From positions 186,001 to 250,000 of the forward strand of contig NZ_BMMU01000004.1 in assembly GCF_014646095.1 (NCBI RefSeq): 64,000 bases of DNA. The letters are read 5' to 3'. Below the pieces are notes generated by a model that was not told where the DNA came from, did no database searches, and saw nothing but the letters and a program-made list of their open reading frames with translations. Of the stretch, positions 29,891 through 40,263 are shown piece after piece. The position numbers and the translations under genes are program-made. Within the stretch, counting starts at the first letter, position 1, and each line of letters opens with the position of its first letter. The DNA comes from Streptomyces lacrimifluminis. GTDB taxonomy: Bacteria; Actinomycetota; Actinomycetes; Streptomycetales; Streptomycetaceae.

Positions 29891-30033
29891 CCGTCCACGA
29901 TAACCGAACCCGGAGGGTTGTTATGTCATGCCCACGTCACTAACTTCTTACCGATCGCACATCTCACGGCAATCAGGCGACGCGACGATTCATTCGCTCG
30001 CGCTCAACATCCCCATCCCCCGAGGGAGTTCGC

Positions 30034-30678
30034 ATGCCGAAGTTCTACGCGCGTCGACGGCTCAGCATACTCGCGACACTCACCGGCCTCATAGCCTCGG
30101 TCGGACTTTTCAACGGTCCGACCGCCTCCGCCGCCCTCCCCACCCCGGTCAGCGCCGCCACCGCCCGCACCTACCTCGCCTCGCTCACCGTGGCGACCGA
30201 GGACCGCACCGGCTACGACCGTGACCTGTTCAACCACTGGATCACCATCTCCGGCACCTGCAACACCCGTGAGACGGTCCTGAAGCGCGACGGTACGAAC
30301 GTCGTCACCAGCTCCGCCTGCGCGGCCACCAGCGGCAGCTGGTACTCCGTCTACGACGGCGCCACGTGGACGGCCGCCTCCGACCTCGACATCGACCACC
30401 TCGTCCCGCTGGCCGAGGCCTGGGACTCCGGCGCCGACAGCTGGACCTCCGCCCAGCGTCAGGCGTTCGCCAACGACCTCACCCGGCCCCAGCTCATCGC
30501 CGTCACGGACAACGTGAACCAGCAGAAGAGCGACCAGGACCCGGCCGAGTGGATGCCCTCGCGCACCGCGTACACCTGCACGTACGTCCGCGCCTGGGTC
30601 CAGGTGAAGTACTACTACGACCTCTCCGTCGACTCGGCCGAGAAGAGCGCGCTCACCAGCGACCTCGCCGGCTGCTGA
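30034..30678 (+). CDS. Secreted HNH endonuclease family protein
   Basis: A 214-residue protein with a clear Sec signal peptide (KFYARRRLSILATLTGLIAS, cleavage near TASA). The mature part has a DLDIDHLVPLAEAWDSG block (Asp119, Asp121, His122), a NDLTRP..LIAVTDNVNQQKSDQDPAEWMP block with the Asn and Lys of the HNH fold, and four cysteines that could form two disulfides. This matches secreted actinobacterial nucleases related to the DUF1524/GmrSD HNH group. It probably degrades DNA outside the cell for nutrient or phosphate recovery. A PhoD-like phosphatase is the next gene. Confidence 0.92.
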   Translation: MPKFYARRRLSILATLTGLIASVGLFNGPTASAALPTPVSAATARTYLASLTVATEDRTGYDRDLFNHWITISGTCNTRETVLKRDGTNVVTSSACAATSGSWYSVYDGATWTAASDLDIDHLVPLAEAWDSGADSWTSAQRQAFANDLTRPQLIAVTDNVNQQKSDQDPAEWMPSRTAYTCTYVRAWVQVKYYYDLSVDSAEKSALTSDLAGC

Positions 30679-30822
30679 GCGACCACTGATCAACCGCCGA
30701 CCGGTCGCCCGCCGGCCGCCGATCGGTGGCAAATCGCCCGAGAATCGCCTGCATCATGCACGGAACCTCCCCGCCCTCCTCCGTCGTCCGTACCGTACGG
30801 TGCTACGGAGGAGGGTGATCAC

Positions 30823-32478
<1,656 letters not shown>

Positions 32479-32612
32479 GGCATCCCACACCGGCGGCGAG
32501 CCTCGTCCCCGGTGCTCGGTTCGTGTGGCCGCCGACGGCATGATGTGGCGGACCGTCTGCTTCCGGTTGACGGTTCGCTGCCAACGCGCCCCACACGCCC
32601 GGGAGTTCCCCC

Positions 32613-34628
32613 ATGTCTCCAGCGCCCGTCGAGCCGTCCAGGACCGTCTCCGGGATCACGTCCGAACCCCTCTCCGTGTCAGTCGCCCTGGTCGGTGCCG
32701 GCCCGCGCGGCACCAGCGTGCTGGAACGCCTCTGCGCCTCCGCTCCCGAACTCCTCCCGCCCGGGGCCCGGTTGACCGTCCACGTCGTCGACCCGGCACC
32801 GCCGGGCGCCGGGCAGGTCTGGCGCACCTCTCAGTCGCCCCGGCTGCTGATGAACACCGTGGCCTCGCAGGTGACCCTCTTCACCGACGACAGCGTGGAC
32901 TGCTCCGGCCCGGTCCGGCCGGGCCCGAGCCTGTACGAGTGGGCGCGCGACTCACCTGACGCGGAAGGCCGGTTGGGGCCGGACGACTACCCGACCCGCG
33001 CCCACTACGGGCGTTACCTGGAGTGGGTGTTCGCGAAGGTCGTGCGCGAGGCGCCGCCCGCCGTACGCGTCGAGACGCACCGGGCCCGCGCGACCCGCCT
33101 CGACGACGCCCCCGACGGCAGCCAGACCCTCACCCTCGCGGACGGCCGCACCCTGTCCGCCCTGACCGCCGTCGTCCTGGCCCAGGGCCACCTCCCCCTC
33201 GTCCCGGACGACGAACAGCGCCGCCTCGCCTCGTACGCCGGTCACCACGGCCTGTGCCACATTCCGCCCGCCAACCCGGCGGACGTCGACCTCTCGCCGC
33301 TCGCCCCCGGCGAACCGGTGCTGCTGCGTGGCCTCGGCCTCAACTTCTTCGACCATCTGACCCTCCTGACGACGGGCCGCGGCGGCCGTTTCGTGCGCGA
33401 CGCGCCCGACTCCGGTGCGGGCGGGCTGCGTTATCTGCCCTCCGGACGTGAGCCACGGCTCTACGCGGGTTCGCGGCGCGGCATCCCGTACCAGGCACGC
33501 GGCGACAACGCGAAGGGCCCGTACGGCAGGCACACCCCGCTCGTCCTCACCGACGAGGAGATCGCCCGCTTCCGCAAGCGCGCCGACTCCGGCGAGGCGC
33601 CCGACTTCCGCACGGAGGTATGGCCGCTGGTGGCGAAGGAGGTCGAGACGGTCTACTACGAAACCCTGCTGCGCACACGGGAGTCGACGGACCGCCCGCT
33701 CCACGGCTTCCGGGAGCGCTTCCTCGCCGCCCCGCACCGCGACCCCCAAGAGGCGGCCGTGCTGGACGAGTTCGGCGTACCGGAGGCCGACCGCTGGTCC
33801 TGGGAGCGGATGTCACGGCCGTACGCCGGACAGGTCTTCCCCGATGCCGCCGCCTGGCGGGCCTGGCTGCTCGGCCACCTCCACGAGGACGTAGCCCAAG
33901 CCGCGTTGGGCAACGTCGACGGGCCCGTGAAGGCGGCCCAGGACGTGCTGCGCGACCTGCGCAACGAGTTGCGGCTGGTCGTCGATCACGGCGGGCTGCC
34001 GGGCGGCTCGCGCCGGGACCACCTGGACCGCTGGTACACCCCGCTCAACGCCTTCCTGTCCATCGGGCCGCCCCGGCGGCGCGTCGAGGAGCTGGCGGCG
34101 CTCATGACGGCGGGCGTGGTGGAGATACTCGGGCCCCGCCTCACGGTGCGGGCCGAGGACGGGGCGTGGGTGGCGCACTCCCCCGATGTGCCGGGCTCGG
34201 CAGTACGCGTGACCTCACTCATAGAGGCACGGCTGCCGGAGGCGGACCTCCGCCGCACGGCCGACCCGCTCCTCGCCCGACTGCTGAGGACGGGCCAGGC
34301 GAGGCCCCATGTGAGCGACGGCTACGAAACCGGCGGACTGGACGTGACACCGCGCCCGTATTTGCTGATGGATCGTCAAGGTCGGCCGCACACAAGGAGG
34401 TTGGCGTTCGGGGTGCCAACCGAGGGCGTGCACTGGGTGACAGCGGCCGGGGCTCGCCCTGGCGTGGATTCGGTCACACTTTCGGACGCGGATGCGGTGG
34501 CGCGGGCGGTGCTGCGAATGACTCCAAGGGCCTCCCCACGTGCGGAAATCAGCGAATCGACAGGGCAGACGGAAGCCCATCAGAAGGCAAAGCCGTGGCC
34601 AAATGTTGAACTTGCAAGCGTCGATTGA
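32613..34628 (+). CDS. FAD/NAD(P)-binding protein (HI0933/FAD_NAD_binding_9-like)
   Basis: A 671-residue protein from ATG with GGGAG six bases before. The N-terminal dinucleotide motif is VALVGAGPRGTSVLERL (GxGxxG form), followed by VHVVDPAPPGAGQVWR and QSPRLLMNTVASQVTLFTDD. A second Rossmann-like block and a FDHLTLLTTGRGG segment follow. These fit the FAD-NAD(P)-binding family (FAD_NAD_binding_9), N-hydroxylase or oxidoreductase-like proteins of unknown substrate. No pathway genes flank it. Confidence 0.88.
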   Translation: MSPAPVEPSRTVSGITSEPLSVSVALVGAGPRGTSVLERLCASAPELLPPGARLTVHVVDPAPPGAGQVWRTSQSPRLLMNTVASQVTLFTDDSVDCSGPVRPGPSLYEWARDSPDAEGRLGPDDYPTRAHYGRYLEWVFAKVVREAPPAVRVETHRARATRLDDAPDGSQTLTLADGRTLSALTAVVLAQGHLPLVPDDEQRRLASYAGHHGLCHIPPANPADVDLSPLAPGEPVLLRGLGLNFFDHLTLLTTGRGGRFVRDAPDSGAGGLRYLPSGREPRLYAGSRRGIPYQARGDNAKGPYGRHTPLVLTDEEIARFRKRADSGEAPDFRTEVWPLVAKEVETVYYETLLRTRESTDRPLHGFRERFLAAPHRDPQEAAVLDEFGVPEADRWSWERMSRPYAGQVFPDAAAWRAWLLGHLHEDVAQAALGNVDGPVKAAQDVLRDLRNELRLVVDHGGLPGGSRRDHLDRWYTPLNAFLSIGPPRRRVEELAALMTAGVVEILGPRLTVRAEDGAWVAHSPDVPGSAVRVTSLIEARLPEADLRRTADPLLARLLRTGQARPHVSDGYETGGLDVTPRPYLLMDRQGRPHTRRLAFGVPTEGVHWVTAAGARPGVDSVTLSDADAVARAVLRMTPRASPRAEISESTGQTEAHQKAKPWPNVELASVD

Positions 34629-34735
34629 GCCCCCCTACGGTGGAGTAACCCGCTCGGTTCCGCCCCCGACCGATCCGTCCCCGTTCCCGAAAGTTTTCGG
34701 ACGGAACGATCCCGACCGAAGGAGACACCCCCCAC

Positions 34736-35176
34736 ATGTCCGCTCGCCTCAACAGTGCTCAGCCCTACGCCATCGGCCTTTTCCGGATCGTGGTCGGCCT
34801 GCTCTTCGCCTGCCACGGCGCCCGTTCGCTCTTCGGCGTTCTCGGCGGCGAGGAGACCGTCGCGGCAGGTACCTGGCCCGGCTGGTACGCGGCAGTGATC
34901 GAGCTGGTCGGCGGCACCCTGGTCCTGCTGGGCCTCGGCACCCGCGCCGCCTCGTTCATCGCCTCGGGCGCGATGGCGTACGCGTACTTCGACGTCCACC
35001 AGCCCAACGCCCTCATGCCGATCCAGAACCAGGGCGAACTGGCCGCCGCCTTCTGCTGGGCGTTCTTCCTGCTCATCTTCACCGGCTCCGGCGCGTTCGG
35101 CCTGGACCGGTTCCTGGCGAAGCGCTCGTCGGGCGCGACGAAGGAGTCGCGGGAGAAGACCCCGGTAGCGGCCTGA
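34736..35176 (+). CDS. DoxX family membrane protein
   Basis: A 146-residue protein from ATG with AAGGAG about 11 bases upstream. Four hydrophobic helices and the blocks AIGLFRIVVGLLFACHGARSLFG, IELVGGTLVLLGLGTRAASF and QNQGELAAAFCWAFFLLIFTGSGAFGLDRFL define DoxX/SURF4-like proteins. Members are linked to thiol and oxidative stress complexes in mycobacteria. A 17-bp hairpin terminator follows, so it is probably monocistronic. Confidence 0.93.
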   Translation: MSARLNSAQPYAIGLFRIVVGLLFACHGARSLFGVLGGEETVAAGTWPGWYAAVIELVGGTLVLLGLGTRAASFIASGAMAYAYFDVHQPNALMPIQNQGELAAAFCWAFFLLIFTGSGAFGLDRFLAKRSSGATKESREKTPVAA

Positions 35177-35198
35177 CCCAGCTGAACCGTCGCTCGTT

Positions 35199-35247
35199 CG
35201 TACGCCGGTGCCCATTCCCGCATCCCGGGGATGGGCACCGGCGTACG
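35199..35247. terminator. Strong hairpin terminator after the DoxX gene
   Basis: Perfect 17-base arms (CGTACGCCGGTGCCCAT and its complement) enclose a 15-base loop, starting 22 bases after the DoxX stop codon. There is no U tract, as is usual in high-GC actinomycetes. Confidence 0.8.
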
Positions 35248-35402
35248 TCAGGGTGAACATCGTGTGCCGAACATATGCGCCCCCCGTGGATCTCCCGCCG
35301 GACCCCCCGCGTACGCTGTATGGCTGTCACAGGCCGCCCGCCACTCCCCCGCGAGGTAGCGGCACGGATCCGGGCTGACGGGGGAGTTTCGGGGAGTCTG
35401 CG

Positions 35403-36029
35403 GTGCTTGAGAGTGTGGGGTCCCTGACCGGGACCCCGTGGATCTACGCCCTGGTGGGTGTGTCCGTCCTGCTCGACGTCCTGGTGCCGGTGCTGCCGAG
35501 CGGTGTCCTGGTCATCGCGGCCGCCACGGCAGCCGCCGCCGGTTCGGGCGCGGCCACCGGGCAGGTGCCGCAGGAGGTCCCCGACATCCTCGCGCTCACC
35601 CTGTGCGCGGCCACGGCGTCGGTCCTCGGCGACCTGGTGGCGTACCGGCTGGCCTGGCACGGCGGGGCCCGCCTGGACCGCGCGATCGCCCGCTCCCGGC
35701 GCCTGACCGGCGCGCAGGAACGTCTCGGCCAGGCCCTCGCGCACAGCGGCGGCATCCTGGTCGTCGTCGCCCGCTTCGCCCCGGCCGGCCGCTCGGTCGT
35801 CTCCCTCGCTGCGGGCGCCGCCCACCGCCGGGTCGGCGAGTTCCTGCCCTGGTCGATCGTGGCCGGCCTGGCCTGGGCCGCGTACAGCGTCGCCCTCGGC
35901 TACTTCGGCGGCCAGTGGCTGGGCGCGAGCTGGCTGTCGACGGGCGTGTCCGTGGCAGCACTCTTCGCCGCAGGCGCGGGAGCGGCCTTCCTGATGCGCC
36001 GCCCACGGGTGAGCGGCGCGCACGGGTAA
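35403..36029 (+). CDS. DedA/VTT-family membrane protein
   Basis: A 208-residue protein from GTG with GGGGAG six bases before. About five helices are seen, with the re-entrant motif VVVARFAPAGRSVVSLAAGAAH, the family [FV]xRFxPxxR signature, plus FLPWSIVAGLAWAAYSVALGYFGG. DedA/VTT proteins are flippase- or antiporter-like and affect polyprenyl phosphate recycling and membrane energy. A second, more divergent DedA gene occurs at 51.8 kb. Confidence 0.92.
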   Translation: MLESVGSLTGTPWIYALVGVSVLLDVLVPVLPSGVLVIAAATAAAAGSGAATGQVPQEVPDILALTLCAATASVLGDLVAYRLAWHGGARLDRAIARSRRLTGAQERLGQALAHSGGILVVVARFAPAGRSVVSLAAGAAHRRVGEFLPWSIVAGLAWAAYSVALGYFGGQWLGASWLSTGVSVAALFAAGAGAAFLMRRPRVSGAHG

Positions 36030-36059
36030 GGACGCCTGCTCGGCGGGCGCCGAGAAGAC

Positions 36060-36146
36060 GCGCCCGACAGGGGCGCGGGGCTGCGTCATTGTGCGGCTCC
36101 GCCGGGGCGCGACAAGCAACGACGCAGTCGCACCGGCCACACGACA
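36060..36146. repeat. Extragenic repeat of the GCGCCCC..GGGGCGCGGGGCTG family
   Basis: GCGCCC-gaca-GGGGCGC opens the element, followed by GGGGCTGCGTC, TGTGCGGCTCCGCC and GCGACAAGCAACGACGC. Copies with the same order occur at 52378 and 57976 in this window. It sits between the DedA and alpha-galactosidase genes, where the whole 316-base gap (36030-36345) holds no gene. Confidence 0.7.
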
Positions 36147-36289
36147 GAACCCCCCGAGCTCACAGGCACCCCCTCAAGTCCCGCCCGAAATCCCCCGGTT
36201 GGGAAACCCACTCCTGCCACACCCGTTGACTTAACCCTCCCCTCGCTCTAATTTCAGCGCGCCCCCTCGTTCGGTTCGCCGATCGCGGT

Positions 36290-36301
36290 TCGAAATATCG
36301 A
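36290..36301. promoter_or_regulatory. Near-palindromic AT-rich site upstream of alpha-galactosidase
   Basis: TCGAAATATCGA is a 10/12 palindrome and the most A/T-rich spot in the gap, 44 bases before the alpha-galactosidase ATG. Such sites upstream of secreted glycosidases often bind sugar regulators, but I cannot name the regulator. Confidence 0.35.
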
Positions 36302-36345
36302 CCAAACTCCGGGAGTCGCACCGCCGCGCCCCGGAAAGGAGCCGC

Positions 36346-38331
36346 ATGTACCCCCCGCCGCGCCCATCCCTCCTCAGACGCACCGCAATCCGCGCCCTCG
36401 CTCTGGCCACCGCGGCGACCGCCGCCCTCCTCTTCGCCCAGCCGCAGGCCGAAGACACCACCGCCCTGGACAACACCACCCCCGTCGCCGCCTCCACACG
36501 CCAGATACCGGTCCCCACCGCCCCCATGGGCTGGGCCTCGTGGAACAGCTTCGCGGCGGTCGTCGACCACAACGTGATCAAGGGCCAGGTCGACGCGTTC
36601 GTCGCGGCCGGCCTGCCCGAGGCCGGCTACGAGTACATCAACATCGACGAGGGCTGGTGGCAGGGCACCCGGGACAGTGCCGGCAACATCACGGTCGACG
36701 AGTCCGAGTGGCCCGGCGGTATGAAGGCCATCGCCGACTACATCCACAGCAAGGGCCTCAAGGCCGGCATCTACACCGACGCGGGCAAGGACGGCTGCGG
36801 CTACTACTTCCCGACGGGCCGCCCCGCCGCCCCGGGCAGCGGCAGCGAGGGCCACTACGAACAGGACATGCTCCAGTTCTCCCAGTGGGGCTTCGACTTC
36901 GTCAAGGTCGACTGGTGCGGCGGTGACGTCGAAGGCCTCGACGCGGCGACCACGTACAAGGCGATCAGCGACGCGGTGGCCACCGCGTCCGCCACCACCG
37001 GACGCCCGCTCACCCTCTCCATCTGCAACTGGGGCTACCAGAACACCTGGAACTGGGCCCCGGGCCTCGCCCCCATGTACCGGACCAGCACGGACATCAT
37101 CTTCTGGGGCAACAAGCCCTCGATGACGAACATGCTGTCCAACTACGACCAGGGCCTGCACCCCACCGCCCAGCACACCGGCTACTACAACGACCCGGAC
37201 ATGCTGATGGTCGGCATGGACGGCCTCACCGCCGCCCAGAACCGCACCCACATGAACCTGTGGGCCATCTCCGGTGCCCCGCTGCTCGCTGGCAACAACC
37301 TCTCGACGATGACCGCCGAGTCCGCCGCGATCCTCAAGAACCCCGAGGTCATCGCCGTGGACCAGGACCCGCGCGGCCTCCAGGGCGTCAAGGTCGCCGA
37401 GGACACCACGGGCGCACAGGTGTACGGCAAGGTGCTGTCCGGCACCGGCAAGCGTGCCGCCCTGCTCCTCAACCGCACCTCCTCCGCCCAGAACATCACC
37501 GTCCGCTGGGCCGACCTCGGCCTGACGAACGCCTCCGCGACAGTCCGTGACCTGTGGAGCCGCACGAACATCGGCTCGTACACCACCGGCTACACCACCA
37601 GCGTCCCGGCCGGCGGCTCGGTGATGCTCACGATCAACGGCGGCACGGAGGCGGCGAGCAGCGCGTACGAGCCCAGCTCCGCCGCTGTCTACACCGGCGT
37701 GAGCGCGGCGAACACGGGTGTCGCGGTCGCCGACTTCACGTACACGAACAACACGAGCACCGCCCGGACGGCGACCCTCAAGGTCAACGGCCAGACGTCG
37801 ACCACCGTGTCGTTCCCGCCGACCGGCTCGACCCCGGGCACGATCTCCGTCCAGGTCGCCCTCTCCAAGGGCACCACCAACACGCTCACCGTCACCAACG
37901 GCCCGACCCTGGGCACGCTGACCGTCGCGCCGGTCCCCGGCACGAACGGCAACCTGGTCGTCGGCAAGCAGTCCAACCGTTGCCTGGACATCTTCGACAA
38001 CACGATCACCAACGGCACCCAGGCCGCCCTGTGGGACTGCAACGGCGGCTCCAACCAGGCGTGGACATACACCTCCCGCAAGGAACTCGTGGTGTACGGC
38101 AACAAGTGCCTGGACGCCTACGACAGCGGCAGGACCAACGGCACCAAGGTCGTCATCTGGGACTGCCACGGCGGCAACAACCAGAAGTGGAACGTCAACC
38201 CCGACGGCACGCTCACGAACGTCAACGCGGGCCTCTGCCTGGACGCGTACGGCGCGGCCACGGCCAACGGCACGCAGATGGTGCTGTGGGCCTGCGGCAC
38301 GGGCGACAACCAGAAGTGGACGGTCGGTTAG
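36346..38331 (+). CDS. Secreted GH27 alpha-galactosidase with CBM35-like and ricin-type CBM13 modules
   Basis: A 661-residue secreted enzyme. A signal peptide (RRTAIRALALATAATAALLF) precedes the GH27 barrel (about 55-440). MGWASWNSF starts the barrel, KVDWCGG holds nucleophile Asp189, YRTSTDI holds the likely acid/base Asp250, and NDPDML is conserved. A beta domain and a CBM35-like segment (about 440-530) follow. The last ~125 residues are a ricin-B-type CBM13 with repeated CLD...N...QxW units (CLDIFD, CLDAYD, CLDAYG). It would release terminal alpha-galactose, or alpha-galactose-like sugars, from plant polysaccharides outside the cell. Confidence 0.95.
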   Translation: MYPPPRPSLLRRTAIRALALATAATAALLFAQPQAEDTTALDNTTPVAASTRQIPVPTAPMGWASWNSFAAVVDHNVIKGQVDAFVAAGLPEAGYEYINIDEGWWQGTRDSAGNITVDESEWPGGMKAIADYIHSKGLKAGIYTDAGKDGCGYYFPTGRPAAPGSGSEGHYEQDMLQFSQWGFDFVKVDWCGGDVEGLDAATTYKAISDAVATASATTGRPLTLSICNWGYQNTWNWAPGLAPMYRTSTDIIFWGNKPSMTNMLSNYDQGLHPTAQHTGYYNDPDMLMVGMDGLTAAQNRTHMNLWAISGAPLLAGNNLSTMTAESAAILKNPEVIAVDQDPRGLQGVKVAEDTTGAQVYGKVLSGTGKRAALLLNRTSSAQNITVRWADLGLTNASATVRDLWSRTNIGSYTTGYTTSVPAGGSVMLTINGGTEAASSAYEPSSAAVYTGVSAANTGVAVADFTYTNNTSTARTATLKVNGQTSTTVSFPPTGSTPGTISVQVALSKGTTNTLTVTNGPTLGTLTVAPVPGTNGNLVVGKQSNRCLDIFDNTITNGTQAALWDCNGGSNQAWTYTSRKELVVYGNKCLDAYDSGRTNGTKVVIWDCHGGNNQKWNVNPDGTLTNVNAGLCLDAYGAATANGTQMVLWACGTGDNQKWTVG

Positions 38332-38396
38332 AGGTTCAGGGGCTCACCGACTCGACCCGGTGGCTCGCTGACCCAGTGGCTCAGCCAATAGCCTCA

Positions 38397-38433
38397 CAGC
38401 CCGGCGCGCGTTCTCAGGACGCGTGCCGGGCTG
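38397..38433. terminator. Bidirectional terminator between alpha-galactosidase and DUF2277 genes
   Basis: CAGCCCGGC and GCCGGGCTG, extended by CGCGT/ACGCG, form a long stem with a 7-base loop. The loop contains the stop codon of the convergent DUF2277 gene, so one hairpin can serve both transcripts. Confidence 0.75.
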
Positions 38434-38659
38434 TCGCCGTACTGCCACCCCCGCCGCGCACCTCGATGCCGGCGAGCAGTTCGGCGGTGGCCGCCGCGAT
38501 GACGTCGACGGCGTGTTCGAAAACCTCGCGGTTGTGGGCGGCCGGCGCCCGGAAGCCGGAGACCTTGCGGACGTACTGCAGGGCGGCGGCCCTGATCTCC
38601 TCCTCGGTGGCCTCTTCGGGGAGTACGGGCGGACGAAGGGTCTTGATGCTGCGGCACAT
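38414..38659 (-). CDS. DUF2277 family protein
   Basis: An 81-residue protein starting MCRSIKTLRPP, the conserved DUF2277 N-terminus, with ATEEEIRAAALQYVRKVSGFRAPAAHNREVFEHAV following. The family consists of single small proteins of this length and has no known activity. The Gly/Ser tail is variable. Its stop codon is in the loop of a terminator hairpin. Confidence 0.92.
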   Translation of the reverse strand: MCRSIKTLRPPVLPEEATEEEIRAAALQYVRKVSGFRAPAAHNREVFEHAVDVIAAATAELLAGIEVRGGGGSTATARHAS

Positions 38660-38798
38660 GCCTCCAGTCTCGCGCGTACCCGGCGATCCGCGCCGTCCGC
38701 ATGCCGAATGGGGAGTGCCCTTCGTCCGTACCGGCTGCGATCATGCTCGGCGAAGCGGCCACCTGCCAGGGGCCGACCGAGGAGAGGTTCGATCAGCC

Positions 38799-39743
38799 AT
38801 GCAGACGGACACAGCCGCAGACGTACGCCAGGACACGCTCACCTTCGCCGTACTCGGCCCCGGCGGCGTCGGCGGCCTCCTCGCCGCCCTGCTCTCCCGC
38901 GCCGGCCACCGCGTGCTCTGCCTGGCCGGGGACGACACCGCGCGGACGCTCCGCGAGGGCGGAATCCGCGTCCGCAGCGGCCGGTTCGGCGATTTCACGG
39001 CGAAGGTGGACGCGGCGACCGGGCTGCCGGAGGCACCCAGCCCCGCAGGCGCCGTCGACGCCGTCCTCGTGGCCGTCAAACACACGGGCCTCGACGCGGC
39101 CCTGGAACGCGTCCCGGTGAAGGCGCTGGGCGACGCCCTGGTCGTACCGTTCCTGAACGGCGTCGAACACCCGGCCGCACTGCGTGCCCGCTACGGCACC
39201 GACCGCGTCGCCCCGGCCGTGATCCGCGTCGAGTCGACCCGTACAGCACCCGGCGTGATCGAACACGCGAGCCCCTTCGTGGAGATCGACCTGGCCGGCG
39301 ATCCGGTACCGCGCGAGCGTCTCGACGTACTGTCCGCCGCCTTCACGGCCGCCGGACCGGCCACCCGCGTCCTGCCCGACGAGGCGGCAGTGCTGTGGGC
39401 GAAGATGTCGTTCCTCGCCCCCTTCGCTCTGCTGACCACCCTGTACGGCCTCCCGCTGGGCGACGTCCGCACCCGCCACCGCGACGAGCTGACCGCCCTG
39501 GTCGAGGAGACGGCGGCGGTGAGCCGGGCCTCCGGCGGCCCGGCGGACCCCGCCCAGGCCCTGGCCCGCTACGACGCCTTCCCCCCGGCCACCCGCTCGT
39601 CGATGCAGCGCGACGCCGAGGCGGGCCGTCCGCTGGAGCTGGACGCGATCGGCGGAGCCCTGCTGCGCGCGGCCGAACGGCACGGCGTGGACGTACCGGT
39701 GGCCGCGCGGGTGGTGCGGGAGCTGGCGGCCGGGGGCCGCTGA
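38799..39743 (+). CDS. 2-dehydropantoate 2-reductase (ketopantoate reductase) family protein
   Basis: A 314-residue protein from the ATG giving MQTDTAADV, with GGAGAGG about 11 bases upstream. A much longer open frame upstream is only the shadow of the galactosidase. The NADP-binding motif is AVLGPGGVGGLLAALLSRAGHRV; VAVKHTGLDAAL, PFLNGVEHPAALRARYG, KMSFLAPFALLTTLYG and SSMQRDAEAGRPLELDAIGG are the ApbA/PanE landmarks (Lys, Asn and Glu of the active site). It reduces ketopantoate in pantothenate synthesis or acts on a similar 2-keto acid. Streptomycetes have several paralogues, so the symbol panE is not assigned. Confidence 0.9.
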   Translation: MQTDTAADVRQDTLTFAVLGPGGVGGLLAALLSRAGHRVLCLAGDDTARTLREGGIRVRSGRFGDFTAKVDAATGLPEAPSPAGAVDAVLVAVKHTGLDAALERVPVKALGDALVVPFLNGVEHPAALRARYGTDRVAPAVIRVESTRTAPGVIEHASPFVEIDLAGDPVPRERLDVLSAAFTAAGPATRVLPDEAAVLWAKMSFLAPFALLTTLYGLPLGDVRTRHRDELTALVEETAAVSRASGGPADPAQALARYDAFPPATRSSMQRDAEAGRPLELDAIGGALLRAAERHGVDVPVAARVVRELAAGGR

Positions 39744-39850
39744 CCGCTCTCCCCCGCACAGTCCGGCACGGTCACTCGTTCGCGTGAAGACAGGGAGGAA
39801 GTCCCCGGAGGAACTCGCATCTCAAAATCGAACAGGCGTACCATTACCGC

Positions 39851-40189
39851 GTGGCGACGACCTATGACTTCCCGAGTGACCTCCTGGCCGGTCAGGAGGA
39901 GCTGCATCAGGTCCGGGCCGAGCTGTCCGCCCTACTGAAGCGGCTCCCCTGGTCGGTCGAGCCGCTGGACGGTTTCAGTGACACCGGCGGCTGGCGCAAG
40001 GTGGAGCGCCCCGCGTCACCGGGCTGGACGGCCGACGAACAGGCCGAGGTGGAGGACCTGCGGCGACGGGAGCACGAGCTCGCGGTGTTCGTGAGCGGCC
40101 ACCGCTTCTGGGCCGAGGTCACGGGACCGGACCGGGTCGACGCACGTACGCGACTCAAGCACGCGCACGAAGGCACGGACGAAGCCTGA
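39851..40189 (+). CDS. Conserved hypothetical protein
   Basis: A 112-residue acidic soluble protein from GTG 39851. It has two predicted helices: one rich in Gln/Glu (LAGQEELHQVRAELSALLKRL) and one WTADEQAEVEDLRRREHELAVFV, joined by a loop with EPLDGFSD. The tail FWAEVTGPDRVDARTRLKHAHE recalls other streptomycete small proteins. I do not recognise the function. Codon use is normal, so the gene is likely real. Confidence 0.75.
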   Translation: MATTYDFPSDLLAGQEELHQVRAELSALLKRLPWSVEPLDGFSDTGGWRKVERPASPGWTADEQAEVEDLRRREHELAVFVSGHRFWAEVTGPDRVDARTRLKHAHEGTDEA

Positions 40190-40191
40190 GT

Positions 40192-40226
40192 CCTGCGACC
40201 TGCGACCTGCGACCTGCGACCTGCGG
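40192..40226. repeat. Heptanucleotide tandem repeat CCTGCGA x4 + CCTGCGG
   Basis: Five consecutive 7-base units lie between the hypothetical gene stop and the end of the kinase gene, followed by related GATGCCT units. The copy number is likely variable. Confidence 0.9.
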
Positions 40227-40263
40227 ATTGATGCCTGATGCCTGCGGATTGCGCGGCCCGGCC

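Noticed and set aside
37554..39743. 729-residue frame running from the alpha-galactosidase into the ketopantoate reductase
   Set aside because: Only the last 314 residues are protein-like; the earlier part is the out-of-frame shadow of the galactosidase. The reductase start is set at the ATG at 38799.
40192..40256. CRISPR or attachment site at the CCTGCGA repeats
   Set aside because: Units are 7 bases and contiguous with no spacers, so they are a simple tandem repeat.
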